This document shows, in pieces, positions 1 through 12,600 of a DNA stretch of 64,000 nt. The stretch's first letter is position 1. Each line of letters begins with the position of its first letter. The notes below the pieces were generated by a model, which was not told the origin of the DNA, did no database searches, and saw nothing but the letters and a program-made list of their open reading frames with translations. Made by a program: the position numbers and the translations under genes. The stretch comes from Bradyrhizobium jicamae (GTDB lineage Bacteria; Pseudomonadota; Alphaproteobacteria; Rhizobiales; Xanthobacteraceae), in assembly GCF_001440395.1 (NCBI RefSeq), contig NZ_LLXZ01000049.1, forward strand, positions 84,064-148,063. The letters are read 5' to 3'.

Positions 1-619
1 CCACCAGGTAAAGATCCGCGGCTTCCGGATCGAGCTCGGCGAGATCGAGGCGCGGCTAATAGCGCAGGATGGCGTGCGCTCGGCGGTAGTGATCGCGCGT
101 GAGGCTGGCGCCGGGCGCCAGCTCGTCGGCTATGTCAACGGCGAAGCGTCGCTCGATGGAGCCACGCTCAAGACAGCGCTGTCGTCGGCACTGCCGGACT
201 ACATGATGCCGGCGCGGATCATGGTGCTGGACCGGCTGCCGCTGACGCCGAACGGCAAGATCGACCGCAAGGCGCTACCGGCGCCGGATCAGCTCGCGGC
301 GTCGGCCGAGCATGTCGCGCCGCGCACACCTACTGAGGCGAAGCTCGCCGCGATCTGGGCGGACCTGCTGCGCCAGCCCGATATCGGTGTCACCGACAAT
401 TTCTTCGAGCTCGGTGGTGACTCTCTCATTGCCGTTCAGCTCGTCAGCCGCATCAAGCGCGATCTCGGCCAAGACCTGCCGCTGAACAAGCTGTTTGAAA
501 TGACGACCGTCGAAACCATGGCGGCTGCGCTCACGCCTGAGATCGAGGTGGACAAGCGCAGCGACGACATCGCTGCGATGCTCGACATGCTGAAGGAAGT
601 CGAACTTGCCGATGAGTGA
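1..619 (+). CDS. Non-ribosomal peptide synthetase, C-terminal end (partial)
   Basis: The reading frame is open from base 2 to the TGA at 617-619, so only the last ~205 residues of a longer NRPS are present. They contain the end of an adenylation domain (core A8 KIRGFRIELGEIE, then A10 NGKIDRKALP) and a peptidyl carrier domain with the DNFFELGGDS phosphopantetheine site. The protein ends in an acidic tail, MLDMLKEVELADE, which could dock with the next synthetase. No epimerase follows, which fits the LCL-type condensation domain that opens the next protein. The stop overlaps the next gene by 8 bases. The first ~430 bases are almost identical to the A3/T3 region of the next gene. Confidence 0.95.
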   Translation, partial: HQVKIRGFRIELGEIEARLIAQDGVRSAVVIAREAGAGRQLVGYVNGEASLDGATLKTALSSALPDYMMPARIMVLDRLPLTPNGKIDRKALPAPDQLAASAEHVAPRTPTEAKLAAIWADLLRQPDIGVTDNFFELGGDSLIAVQLVSRIKRDLGQDLPLNKLFEMTTVETMAAALTPEIEVDKRSDDIAAMLDMLKEVELADE

Positions 620-3600
620 TACCGCCACCACGCAGAAGCAGCAGCTTCGCGACATCTCACGGCGCTTGATGCGCCTTGATGCCAGCAAGCAGCATGCGTT
701 CCTGACGCAGCTCGCGGCAAAGGGCGTCAATCTCGCAATGCTGCCGATTGCACGCCAGGAGCGGACGCGGGCGCCGCTGTCCTTTGCGCAATCGCGCCTC
801 TGGTTCTTGTGGCGGATGGATCCGGATAGCGCCGCCTACAACATCTCGGCGACCGTGCGGATGCGCGGCAAGCTTCAGCTGCACGCGCTGCAGCAGGCCT
901 TCGATATGCTGGTCGCCCGCCACAGCGCACTTCGCACGGTGTTTCGGCAAGAGGGCAGGGAAGCCGAGCAGATTGTGCTCGAGCCGCGACCGGTCGCGTT
1001 GCGACAGGTGACGCTTGATGGTGACGACCGTGAAGGCCAGGCGCGCCTGCTGGCGCGGCAGGAAGCCGCGCTGCCTTTCGACCTGGAGGCCGGCCCGCTG
1101 ATGCGCGCCGCATTGCTGACGTCGGCGGAGGACGACCATCTTCTCGTCGTCACCCTGCACCATATCGTCGCCGACGGTTGGTCGATGGGCGTGCTTGTCG
1201 ACGAGTTCTGGAAATTATACGCGGCGGCTGCGAGCGGCGAGGCACCGGCGCTGCAGGAACCTGACATCGAATATGCCGATTATGCCGACTGGCAGCGGCT
1301 CTGGATGAGCGCGGTCGATGGCGAGCGGCAGGTCAAGTATTGGACCAGCCGTCTCAAGGATCCGGCCGTGCTGCAGCTTCCGATCGATCGGGCCCGGCCG
1401 GCGGTACCTGACCTCGCTGGATCCGCGCTTCGCTTGACGCTCGATCCGGCTCTGGCCGATGGCCTGCGCGCGCTTGCGCGCCGGAAGCAGACGACATTGT
1501 TTACTGTCCTGCTGGCGAGTTTCAAACTGCTGCTCTATCGTTACACCGGCCAGTCCGACATCAGCGTCGGCGTACCCGTTGCCAATCGCCATCGCGATGA
1601 GACCCGCGGCGTCATCGGGCTGTTCGTCAATACCCAGGTGCTTCGCACTGATATCGACGGCCGCGTGTCGATTGCGGACTTCATTGCATCGGTCCATTCG
1701 GCCACGGTCGAAGCGCAGGAGAACCAGGACCTTCCGTTCGAGCGACTGCTTGAAATCCTGCAGCCGAAGCGCAGCCTGAGCCAGAATCCGCTCTTCCAGG
1801 TTCTCTACAATCACCAGCGCCGGCGCGGATCGGGTAATCCGCCTGACCAGACCGGCCTGCAGATCGAGAAGGTCGAGCCTGAAGTCGACACGGTCAAGTT
1901 CGACCTCGCGCTCGACAGCGAAGAGGGCCCGTTAGGCGAAATCCGCGCGATCTTTACCTATGCAACCGCGTTGTTCGAGGCGGCGACGATCGAGCGTCTG
2001 GCGTCGCACTGGGGCACGATTCTGAAGGCGATGGTTGAGGACGGCGCGCAGCCAATCGCCGGCCTTGCACTGCTTTCCGAACAGGAATGGGCCAGGCTGC
2101 GCCAGTGGAACGGCGTGGATGCGGCGACGGCCACGCCGTTCGCGCCGGTGCATCAAACGGTCTCCCGGTTTGCGCGTGAAACGCCCGATGCGCCGGCACT
2201 GACCCTTGGCGATGAGGTGATCTCCTATGTCGAGCTTGATCGTCGCGCCAACAGGCTCGCGCATCGTCTGATCCGCCGGGGTGTTGGTCGCGCAGATCTC
2301 GTCGGCATTTCGGCACGGCGCTCGCCCTCGCTCATTGTAGCCTTGTTGGCCATCTTGAAGACGGGCGCAGCCTATCTGCCGCTCGATCCCGAACATCCGG
2401 CGAAGCGGCAGGTCAGCACCATGCGTGATGCCGGCGCGCGCTTCGTGCTGGTTGATGCCGAGGGTTCGGCACTGACGCCACCACTGCCCGGGATCGAGGT
2501 TGTTCCACTCGACGAGACCGATCTTGATCGCGAGCCCGAGAGCGACCCTGCGATCGCGGTGGCCCCAACAAGCCTTGCCTATGTGATCTATACCTCCGGC
2601 TCCACCGGCCTTCCGAAGGGGGTGGCGGTCGAGCATGGGCCGTTCGCGATGCATTGCGAGGTGACCGCCGGGCTCTACGATATGGACCGGCACTCGCGCG
2701 AACTGCACTTCCTGTCCTTTACCTTCGACGGCGCCCATGAGCGGCTCTGGACCGCGCTGACCTGCGGCGCCGCGCTCGTGATGCGCGATGCTGACCTGTG
2801 GTCGGCCGAGCAGACGCTGGATGTGCTGCGCCGGCAGCGCGTCACCAACGCCGGCTTCCCGCCGGCCTATCTGCAGCAGCTCGCCGATTTTGCGGCGTGG
2901 CGCGGCGATCCGCCGCCGGTCGAGCTTTATTCCTTCGGCGGCGAGGCGATGCCGAAGGCCGGCTTCGACAAGGTCAAGCGCGCACTCAAGCCGCGGACAC
3001 TGATCAACGGCTACGGCCCGACCGAAACGGTGGTGACGCCGCTGGTCTGGAAGGTCGACGCCAGCGAAGAAATCGACGGCAACTACGCGCCGATCGGCCG
3101 TCCGGTCGGGCGCCGCTCGGCCTACATTCTGGACGGTGATCTCAACATCGTGCCGGTCGGGGTGACCGGCGAATTGTTCATCGGCGGTGAGGGGCTGGCG
3201 CGCGGCTATTGGCGGCGCGCCGAACTGACGGCCGAGCGGTTCATTCCCGATCCCTTCGGTGCGCCGGGTGCGCGGTTATATCGAACAGGCGATCTGGCGC
3301 GATGGCGTGCCGACGGTGTAATCGAATATGTCGGCCGCTCCGATCATCAGGTGAAGATCCGCGGCTTCCGGATCGAGCTCGGCGAAATCGAGGCATGGCT
3401 GATGCGGCAGGCCGGCGTGCAGTCGGCGGTCGTCGTCGCCCGTGAAGCCGGCGCCACCCGCCAACTGGTCGGCTATGTCTCAGGCGATGGCGCGTTCGAC
3501 GAAGCGGCAATGCGCGCTGCACTCTCGGACGAACTGCCCGACTACATGGTGCCGGCCCGTATCATGAAGCTTGAGCGGCTGCCGCTCACGGCTCACGGCA

Positions 3601-6600
3601 AGGTGGACCGCGAAGCCCTGCCGGCTCCCGAGATGTCAGTTGCGACGGCCGCGCATGTCGCGCCGCGAACCGCGACCGAGACGACGCTGGCCGCGATCTG
3701 GGCCGAGCTGCTCGGTCAGTCCGTCATTGGCGTCGACGACAATTTCTTCGAGCTTGGCGGCGATTCCATCATCTCGCTGCAACTGGTCGGACGAGCCCGC
3801 CAGGCGGGTCTGCTGATCGAACCGCGCGACGTTTTCCGGCACCAGACGTTGCGGGAGCTGGCGCTGATAGCGCGCATCGAACGGCCGGAGAAGGACGTCG
3901 CTCCCGAAAAAGATCTTGAGGGCAGCGAGCATCCGCTGTTGCCGATCCAGGCGCGCTTCTTCAGCGAGGATGCCGGCGAGCGCCATCACTGGAACCAGGC
4001 CGTCCTGTTGATGCCGAAGTCACGGCTCGATTGGTCAATCATGGAACGCACGGTCGCCGCGATCGCGGCGCATCACGCAGCCTTGCGCCTCCGCTTCGAG
4101 GAGATCGACGGCGTCTGGCGCGCGGCCTATGGTGCCGCGCCGGCGATCTCGGAACTTTTATGGCTTCGAAGCGGTATCCGCGATGCCGCCGAGGTGACGG
4201 TGGTTGCTTCAGCAGCCCAGGCCAGCCTGTCGCTGGCAGGGCCGCTGTTGCGCGTGGTCGGCATGGACCTCGCCGACGGCAGCCAGCGGCTGCTCGTGGT
4301 CGTGCACCACCTCGTCATCGATGGCGTGTCGTGGCGCGTGCTGCTCGAGGATTTTGCCGCGGCGTACGGACAGATTCAGCAGGGCACATCGTCGATCGTA
4401 TTGGCGAAGAGCCAGTCCTATGCATCATGGGCGACTCGGCTGCAGGCCCATGGCGGCACCGAAGCGCTGGCGTCGGAATTGTCCTATTGGCTCGAGCGGG
4501 GATCGCGCGCCGATCTGCCGTGTGACGATGATCACGGCGGCGTCGACCGGGTCGCCGAGGGCGAGGAAATCTCGCTGGCATTCGACGCAGCGCTGACGAC
4601 GCGACTGCTGAAGGAAGCACCGTCGGCCTATCGGACCCACGTCAATGATCTCCTGCTGGCCGCACTGGCGCGGGCGGTATCGCGCTGGAGTGGAATTGAG
4701 GATGTCATTGTCGAACTCGAAGGGCACGGCCGCGAGGACGTTTTTGCGGGCGTGGATATCTCCCGCACGGTGGGCTGGTTCACCACCGCTTTCCCCGTAC
4801 GTCTGCCGGGTGGCTCCGGCGACGACGCTTCGCTGATCAAGTCCATCAAGGAAGAGCTTCGGGCGCCTCCGGCCCGCGGGCTGGGCTACGGCATATTGCG
4901 CTATCTCGGAACGGACGCACAGCGGAAGGCGTTGGGCGCGCTTGCCGAGCCGGGCATCGTCTTCAACTATCTCGGCCAGTTCGATTCCAGCGTAGGTGAG
5001 AGCGCGCCGTTCCGCCTTGCGCCCGAGAGCGCCGGGCCGGCGCGCAGCGATAGCGCGCCGCTTGGCCGCTGGCTCAGCATCAACGGCCAGGTGCGGGAAG
5101 GGCAGTTGCGGCTGTCGTTCAGCTACGGCCGCAGGCGTTACCGGCGCGCGACGATCGAACGCTTCGTGGAGCATTATGCGGCGGCGTTGAGGGAACTCGT
5201 CGACCATTGCACCAGTGGCGCCCGCGGCATGACGCCATCGGACTTTGCATTGTCGGGATTAACTCAGGTCGATCTCGACACACTTGGCGCAACGGTCGAC
5301 TGCCGCGAGATCGAGGACATCTATCCGTTGTCGCCGATGCAGCAGGGAATGCTGTTCCATGCGCTGCGCGACGGTGAAAGCGGCAATTATGTCAACCAGG
5401 TCAGCCTCGAGGTGCGCGGCCTCGATCCCGGCCGGCTGCGCGCCGCCTGGCACGAGGTCAGCGCGCGCCATGCGGTGCTGCGAACCGGTTTTGCCTGGCG
5501 CGAACTGTCAGGCGCGCCGCAGCAGGTGGTCCATCGCCATGTGATGCTGCCGTTCCTGGAGGAAGACTGGCGCGAACAGGCCGCCGCCATGGACCGCAGC
5601 GAATTCGAGGCCGCACTGGCCCGCGCGGCGCAGGCCGAGCGTGCCAAGGGATTCGACCTGGCGCAGGCGCCGTTGCAGCGCGTTCGGCTGATCCGGCTCG
5701 ACGAAAGCCGCCACTGGCTGATCTGGACGCACCACCACATCCTGCTCGACGGCTGGAGCTCGGCGCGACTGATGGCCGAGATATTGCAGCACGAACGCGG
5801 CGGCCGCTTGCCTCCGGTGCAGGGGCGCTATCGCGACTACATTGATTGGCTGCAAAAGCAGGACCGCGATGCGGCGGCGTCATTCTGGCGCTCGGCATTA
5901 TCAGAACTCGACGAGCCCGGTTTCCTCGCGGACACGCTGGGAGGACCGGCGACGATAGGTGCATCAGGTCATGGCTCGCTGGACCTGCTTCTTTCCGCGG
6001 ATATGGCTGCAAGCCTTCAGGCGTTTGCCAAATGTGAGCGCGTCACGCTGAACACGCTGCTGCAGGGCGCGTGGGCGCAATTGTTGCGCCATCACACCGG
6101 CCAGCGCGTGGTCTGTTTCGGCGCGACGGTGTCGGGGCGGCCGGCAGAGATCAGCGGTTCCGAGGACATGGTCGGCCTGTTCATCAATACGCTGCCGGTC
6201 GTGGATCGGGCGAACCCGCAAACAGATGTGGGGGCATGGCTCCGCGACCTGCAGGAGCGCAACATCGATCTGCGCGATCACGGCTGGATGCCGCTCTACG
6301 AGATCCAGCGTCTCGCCGGCCGATCCGGGCGCGCGCTGTTCGACAACATCCTCGTCTTCGAGAACTACCCGATCGACCAGGCGCTGCGCGGCGAGAACGA
6401 AAGCGGCCGCCGCTTTGGAAAAGTCGAGCAGGTCTCGATCACCAACTATGCGCTGACGGTGGCGGTGTTCGCCAAGAGCGATGGCATCAATCTGGGTTTC
6501 CGCTACGACCGCGGCCGGTTCGATGACGACCAGATCAGATATCTGCAGGCGTCTCTGGCGCGTCTGCTTGCCGAGATCGTGGCGGATGCCTCCCGGCCGC

Positions 6601-9600
6601 TCGGTGAACTCAGTGGCCTGGATGCCGATGAGATGCGGAAAGTGCTCGGCTGGAGCGGCGGCGTTGCGAAGGCTTTGACCTTCGGCAACAGCAGCATCGT
6701 TGCGCAGATCGAGGCGCGTGCGGCTGCCTCACCGTCCTCGATCGCATTGGTGTTCGGCGGCCAGGAGGTCAGCTATGGCGATCTGAACGCGCGCGCCAAT
6801 CGTCTGGCGCGGCGGTTGCGCGATCAGGGCATCGGTCGCGACCGGCTGGTCGGCCTTGCGCTGGAGCGCAGCGTCGAGCTGATCGTCGGTGTCCTCGCCG
6901 TGCTGAAGGCGGGTGGCGTCTACCTGCCGCTCGATCCGGATTATCCGTCGGATCGGCTATTGCACATGGTGCGTGACAGCGGAATGACGCTGATACTGAC
7001 TCAAGGCGGGCTACTGGAGCGCCTGGCGCCGGTGATGGCTGGAGCGGATGCTGAGGCCTGGACCATCGACGAAAAGGTCCGCATGGAAACGTCGGATCGC
7101 AATCTCGCGGTGGCGCTGCATCCGGACAGCCTGGCCTATGTCATGTACACGTCGGGGTCGACGGGCATGCCCAAGGGCGTGGCCTGCTCGCATCGCGCGC
7201 TCGCGGCGCGGCTCGGCTGGATGCAGGCAGAATATCGCCTCGATGCCGGCGAGACCTTGCTGCAGAAGACGCCGTTCAGCTTCGACGTCTCGGTTTGGGA
7301 GATCCTGTGGCCGCTGGCGACCGGTGCACGGCTTGCGATTGCCACGCCCGGCGCGCATCGCGAACCGCGGCTGCTGGTGGAAGCCATCATCGCCCATGAC
7401 GTGACGACGCTGCATTTCGTGCCGCAGATGCTCGAACATTTTGTCGCCGAGCCCCAGGCCGAGCGCTGCGTCTCGCTCAAGCGCCTGTTTGCCGGCGGCG
7501 AATCCCTGTCGGCGGAACTGAAGGCGCGCGTGCTCGCTGCCTTCCCAAATGTGCGGTTCGACAATCGCTACGGCCCGACCGAAGCCTTGATCAACGCCAC
7601 GTTCTGGAACTGTCGCGACGATGACGCGGCCCGTGTGCCGATCGGACGGCCGATTCCCGGCACGATCATTCGAATCCTCGATGCCAATCTGAACATGGTC
7701 CGCGCGGGGGTAATGGGTGAGTTGTTCATCGGCGGGGCAGGGCTCGCGCGCGGTTATTGGCGGCGCGGGAAGCTGACGGCGGAACGTTTCACTCCCGATC
7801 CCTTCGGCGGGCCCGGCGAGCGGCTGTATCGGTCGGGAGATCTGGCGCGTTGGCGCGCCGATGGCGCGATCGAGTATGTCGGGCGCTCCGATCACCAGAT
7901 CAAGATTCGCGGCTTCCGCATCGAGCTTGGCGAGATCGAGGCCCGGCTGCTGGAGCAGCCCGGCGTTCGCTCCGCGGTGGTCGTGGCGCGCAAGGTCGGG
8001 GCCGGCCGCCAGCTCGTCGGCTATGTCAGCGGCGCGGGCGAACTTGAGGAAGCGCCGCTGCGGACGGCACTGTCATCCGTTCTGCCCGACTACATGGTGC
8101 CGTCGCGGATCGCCGTGCTGGAGCGATTGCCGCTGGCGCCAAACGGCAAGATCGACCGCCAGGCGCTGCCGGCGCCCGACGCCGTGGACGCAGGCGCGGA
8201 GTATCAGGCGCCGCGCACGCCGGCCGAAGCGGTGCTCGCGGCGATCTGGGCCGAACTGCTCGGCCAGCCTGCCGTTGGTCTCGCCGACAATTTCTTCGAA
8301 CTCGGTGGCGATTCGATCATCTCGCTGCAGATGGTGAGCCGAGCCCGCCGCGTCGGATATCTGATCGAACCGCGCGACGTATTTCAGCATCAGACGCTGG
8401 AGGCCTTGGCGCTTGCGGCGCGTACCGAGCAACGCAGCGAAGTGCTTGCCGATCAGGGGCAGGTCACGGGCTCGCATTCACTACTGCCGATCCAGGCCCG
8501 CTTCTTTGCCGAGGACGCAGGCAGGCGCGATCACTGGAACCAGGCGGTGCTGCTGGAACCGAAGGATCGCCTCGACTGGGATGTCATGCGGCGCGCGATC
8601 GCCGTCGTGATCGATCATCACGATGCGCTGCGGCTTCGCTTCGATGAGGGTGAAGGAGGTTGGCGCGCGGAGCACGGCGTTGCGCCGGCTGCAGCGGACC
8701 TGCTGTGGGTCCGACGTGTTGGTGATGGAGAGGGTGTGACGGCGCTGGCGTCGTCGGCGCAGGCAAGCCTGTCGATTTCCAAAGGACCGCTGCTGCGTGC
8801 GGTCGGCATCGACGTCGCCGATGGCAGCCAGCGCCTTCTCATCGTGATCCATCATCTGGTTGTTGATGGCGTTTCATGGCGGATTCTGCTGGAAGATGTT
8901 GCCGCTGCATATGCGCAACTTGCGCAAGGCGGGATGGTTGTGCTTCCGCCCAAGAGCCATGCTTACGCATTGTGGGGTGAGCGACTGCATACCTATGCAG
9001 CTTCGCCTGCACTGGCTCCCGAACTGTCCTATTGGGCCGATCGCCGGACAGATGCGGATATTCCTTGCGATGACGACCATGGTGGCATCGATCGCGTCGC
9101 CGACGCCGATGAAGTGCTGCTCTCGTTCGAACGGGAGTTGACGCAGCGCCTGCTGACGGACGCACCGTCCGCTTATCGCACGCAGATCAACGACCTCCTT
9201 CTCGCCGGCCTCGCGCGCGCCGTCTGGCGCTGGAGCGGACGGGAGAATGTCTTGGTCGAGCTGGAAGGCCATGGTCGCGAGGACCTGTTCGGCGATCTCG
9301 ACATCTCGCGCACGGTCGGCTGGTTCACGACCGCGTTTCCCGTGCGGCTGGCCGGCGGGGCGCAAGCGCCGTCCGCATTGATCAAGACGGTGAAGGAGGA
9401 GCTGCGCGGCATTCCCGGCCGCGGGCTCGGCTATGGCGTATTACGCTATCTCGGCTCTGAAGAGCAGCGCGCGGCGCTGTCCGACATCGCCGAGCCAAAA
9501 ATTGCCTTCAACTATCTCGGCCAGATCGACGGCGGTAGCGACGAGGCGACATTGTTCGCCATGGCGGCGGAAAGCGCGGGTTCATCGCGCGACGCATCCA

Positions 9601-12600
9601 GCCCGCTGCGGCGCTGGCTCAGCGTGAACGGCACGGTGCGCGACGGGCAGTTGCGGCTCTCGTTCGGTTTCGGTCGCAAGCGCTATCGGCGCGAGACGAT
9701 CGAGCGATTGGCGGCGATGTATGAAGCGGCGCTGCGCGAACTGGTCGATCATTGCACCAGCGGCGCCTGCGGCCTGACGCCGTCGGATGTGGCATTGTCG
9801 GGCCTTGGCCAGACCGAGATCGATCATCTCGGGCTCGATTGGCGTGACGTCGAGGACATCTATCCTCTGTCGCCGATGCAGCAGGGCATGCTGTTCCATG
9901 CGATGCACGACGGCGAGAACGGACTTTACGTCAACCAGGTTGCTGCGGAAATGCACGGCCTCGATGCCGCAAAGCTACGTCGTGCCTGGCAGGCGGTCAG
10001 CGATCGCCATGCGGTGCTGCGAACCGGCTTTGTCTGGCGGGATCTCTCCGGCTCACCGCAACAGATCGTCTATCGCCGTGCGGAAGTACCGTTTGTCGAA
10101 GAGGACTGGCGCGCGCGGTCGGCAGAGTGGGACCAGGCAGAATTGGACGCCGCGCTGACCGATATTTCGCGGCAGGAACAGGCTGCGGGGTTTGACCTGT
10201 CGCGACCGCCCTTGCAGCGGGTGCGGTTGATCCGGCTCGGAGACGATCGGCATTGGCTGATCTGGACGCATCATCATATCCTGCTCGACGGATGGAGCTC
10301 GGCGCGGCTGATCGCCGAGGTCATGCAGCATAACGGCGAGGGCCGGCTGCCGACATTGCAGCACCGCTATCGCGATTACATTGCGTGGCTGTTGGGCCGG
10401 GACAGGGTCGCTTCGGCGGCGTTCTGGCGCGATGCGATGGCTGGGCTCGATGAGCCGAGCTTCCTGGCGGAGCATGTGGACGCGGAATCGTCCGGCCACG
10501 GCATGCTCGCGCTGGAGCTGGATGCCGCGCTGACCGGGCGACTGCAACAATTTGCGGCGCGCGAGCGCATCACGATGAACACGCTGGTGCAGGCCGCATG
10601 GGCGCAATTGCTGCGGCAATATACCGGGCAGAGCACGGTTTGCTTCGGCGTCACGGTGTCGGGCCGGCCGCCCGAGCTGTCAGGTGCCGAAGACATGGTC
10701 GGCCTGTTCATCAACACCTTGCCGGTCGTCGACGACGTCGGTCCGCAGCAGAGCGTTGGAGTATGGCTGCGTGAGTTGCAGGATCGCAATCTGGCCCTGC
10801 GCGAGAACGGCTGGACGCCGCTCTATGAAATTCAGCGTCTTGCGGGGCGTCCCGGACGAGCGCTGTTCGACAGCATTCTGGTGTTCGAGAATTATCCGGT
10901 CGACCACGCGCTGATGGGGAGGAACGGGCAGATCCGCGTCGGCGAGACCAGGATCGTCGAAACCAGCAATTATCCGCTGTTCGCGAGCGTCGGCGTCGAT
11001 GAGCGGCTGCGATTGGTCTTCAACTATCAGCGCAGGCACTTTGATGAGGCGCAGATCGCGCGGCTGCAGCGTGCCTTTGTGCAGCTCATGGAGGCGTTGA
11101 GCGTCGATGCCGATCGGCCGGTCGGCACGGTCGTAGCCGGCGACCCCGCCGATGATGCGCTGCTCGTCCGGGCCAACAGCACGCGGTGCGATGGGCCGCG
11201 CCGGGGCATTGTCGAACAGTTCGAGTCGCAGGTCCGCCAATCGCCCGATGCGATTGCGCTGGTGTTTGGCGAGAAGGAGCTGAGCTACGCTGCGTTGAAT
11301 GCGCGCGCCAACCGGCTGGCGTGGCGGCTGCGCAAGCGCGGGATCGGAACCGATGTCGTGGTCGGACTGGCGCTCGACCGCGGCGTCGAGATGATGGTGG
11401 CGCTGCTGGCGGTGCTGAAGGCGGGCGGGGCGTATCTGCCGCTCGATCCGGATTACCCGGCCGAGCGGCTGGCCCACATGCTGCGCGACAGCGGCGCGGC
11501 GCTGGTGCTGACGCAAAGCTCGCTGCTCGATCAGTTCGCCCCGGTGCTGGAGGAGACCGGCGCCGAGGCCTGGCTGCTCGAGGAGGAAGGCGAGGGTGGC
11601 GATGAAGGCAATCTAGAAATTGCCGTGCATCCCGAAAGCCTCGCCTATGTGATCTACACCTCGGGTTCGACCGGCGTCCCCAAGGGCGTGATGGTTCGCC
11701 ACGACGCCGTGACGAATTTTCTGGCGACCATGGCGGAACAGCCGGGCATGACGGCCGGCGACTGCGTGCTTGGCCTGACGTCATTGTCTTTCGACATTGC
11801 GGTGCTGGAGCTGTGGTTGCCGCTGACGCTCGGTGCCTGCGTGGTGCTGGTGGATCGCGCGGCCGCGCATGATCCGGCGCGGCTCAAGGCTATCGTCGCC
11901 AAACAGGGCGTGACCATGATCCAGGCGACCCCCTCGACCTGGCGGATGCTTCTCGACCACGACGGCTCATCGCTGCCGGCGAACTGCCGGGTGCTCGCCG
12001 GCGGCGAGGCGCTGCCGCCGGATCTGGCACGGCGGCTGGTGGCGCAGGCCGGCGAGGTCTGGAACCTGTACGGCCCGACCGAGACGACGGTGTGGTCGGC
12101 GCGCCATCGCCTCGATATCAGGGATGATCGTCCGGTGCTGGGCGGCCCGATCGGCAACACCACGCTGCACATTCTGGACAACGACCTCAACCTCGCGCCG
12201 GTCGGCGTCGCGGGTGAGCTCTATATCGGTGGGGCAGGCTTGGCGCGCGGCTACTGGCGGCGCGGCGCGCTGACGACGGAGCGCTTCATCCCCGATCCGT
12301 TTGGTCCGCCCGGAGCGCGGCTCTACCGCACCGGCGACGTGGCGCGGTGGCGGTCGGATGGCGTGCTCGAATATATCGGCCGCGCCGATCACCAGGTGAA
12401 GATCCGCGGCTTCCGGATCGAACTCGGCGAGATCGAGGCGCGGCTAATGGCGCAGGATGGCGTTCGCTCGGCGGTGGTGATCGCGCGTGAGGCTGGCGCC
12501 GGGCGCCAGCTTGTCGGCTATGTCAGTGGCGAGACATCACTGGATCCAGCCACGCTCAAGACCGCGCTGGCGTCGGCACTGCCGGACTACATGGTCCCCG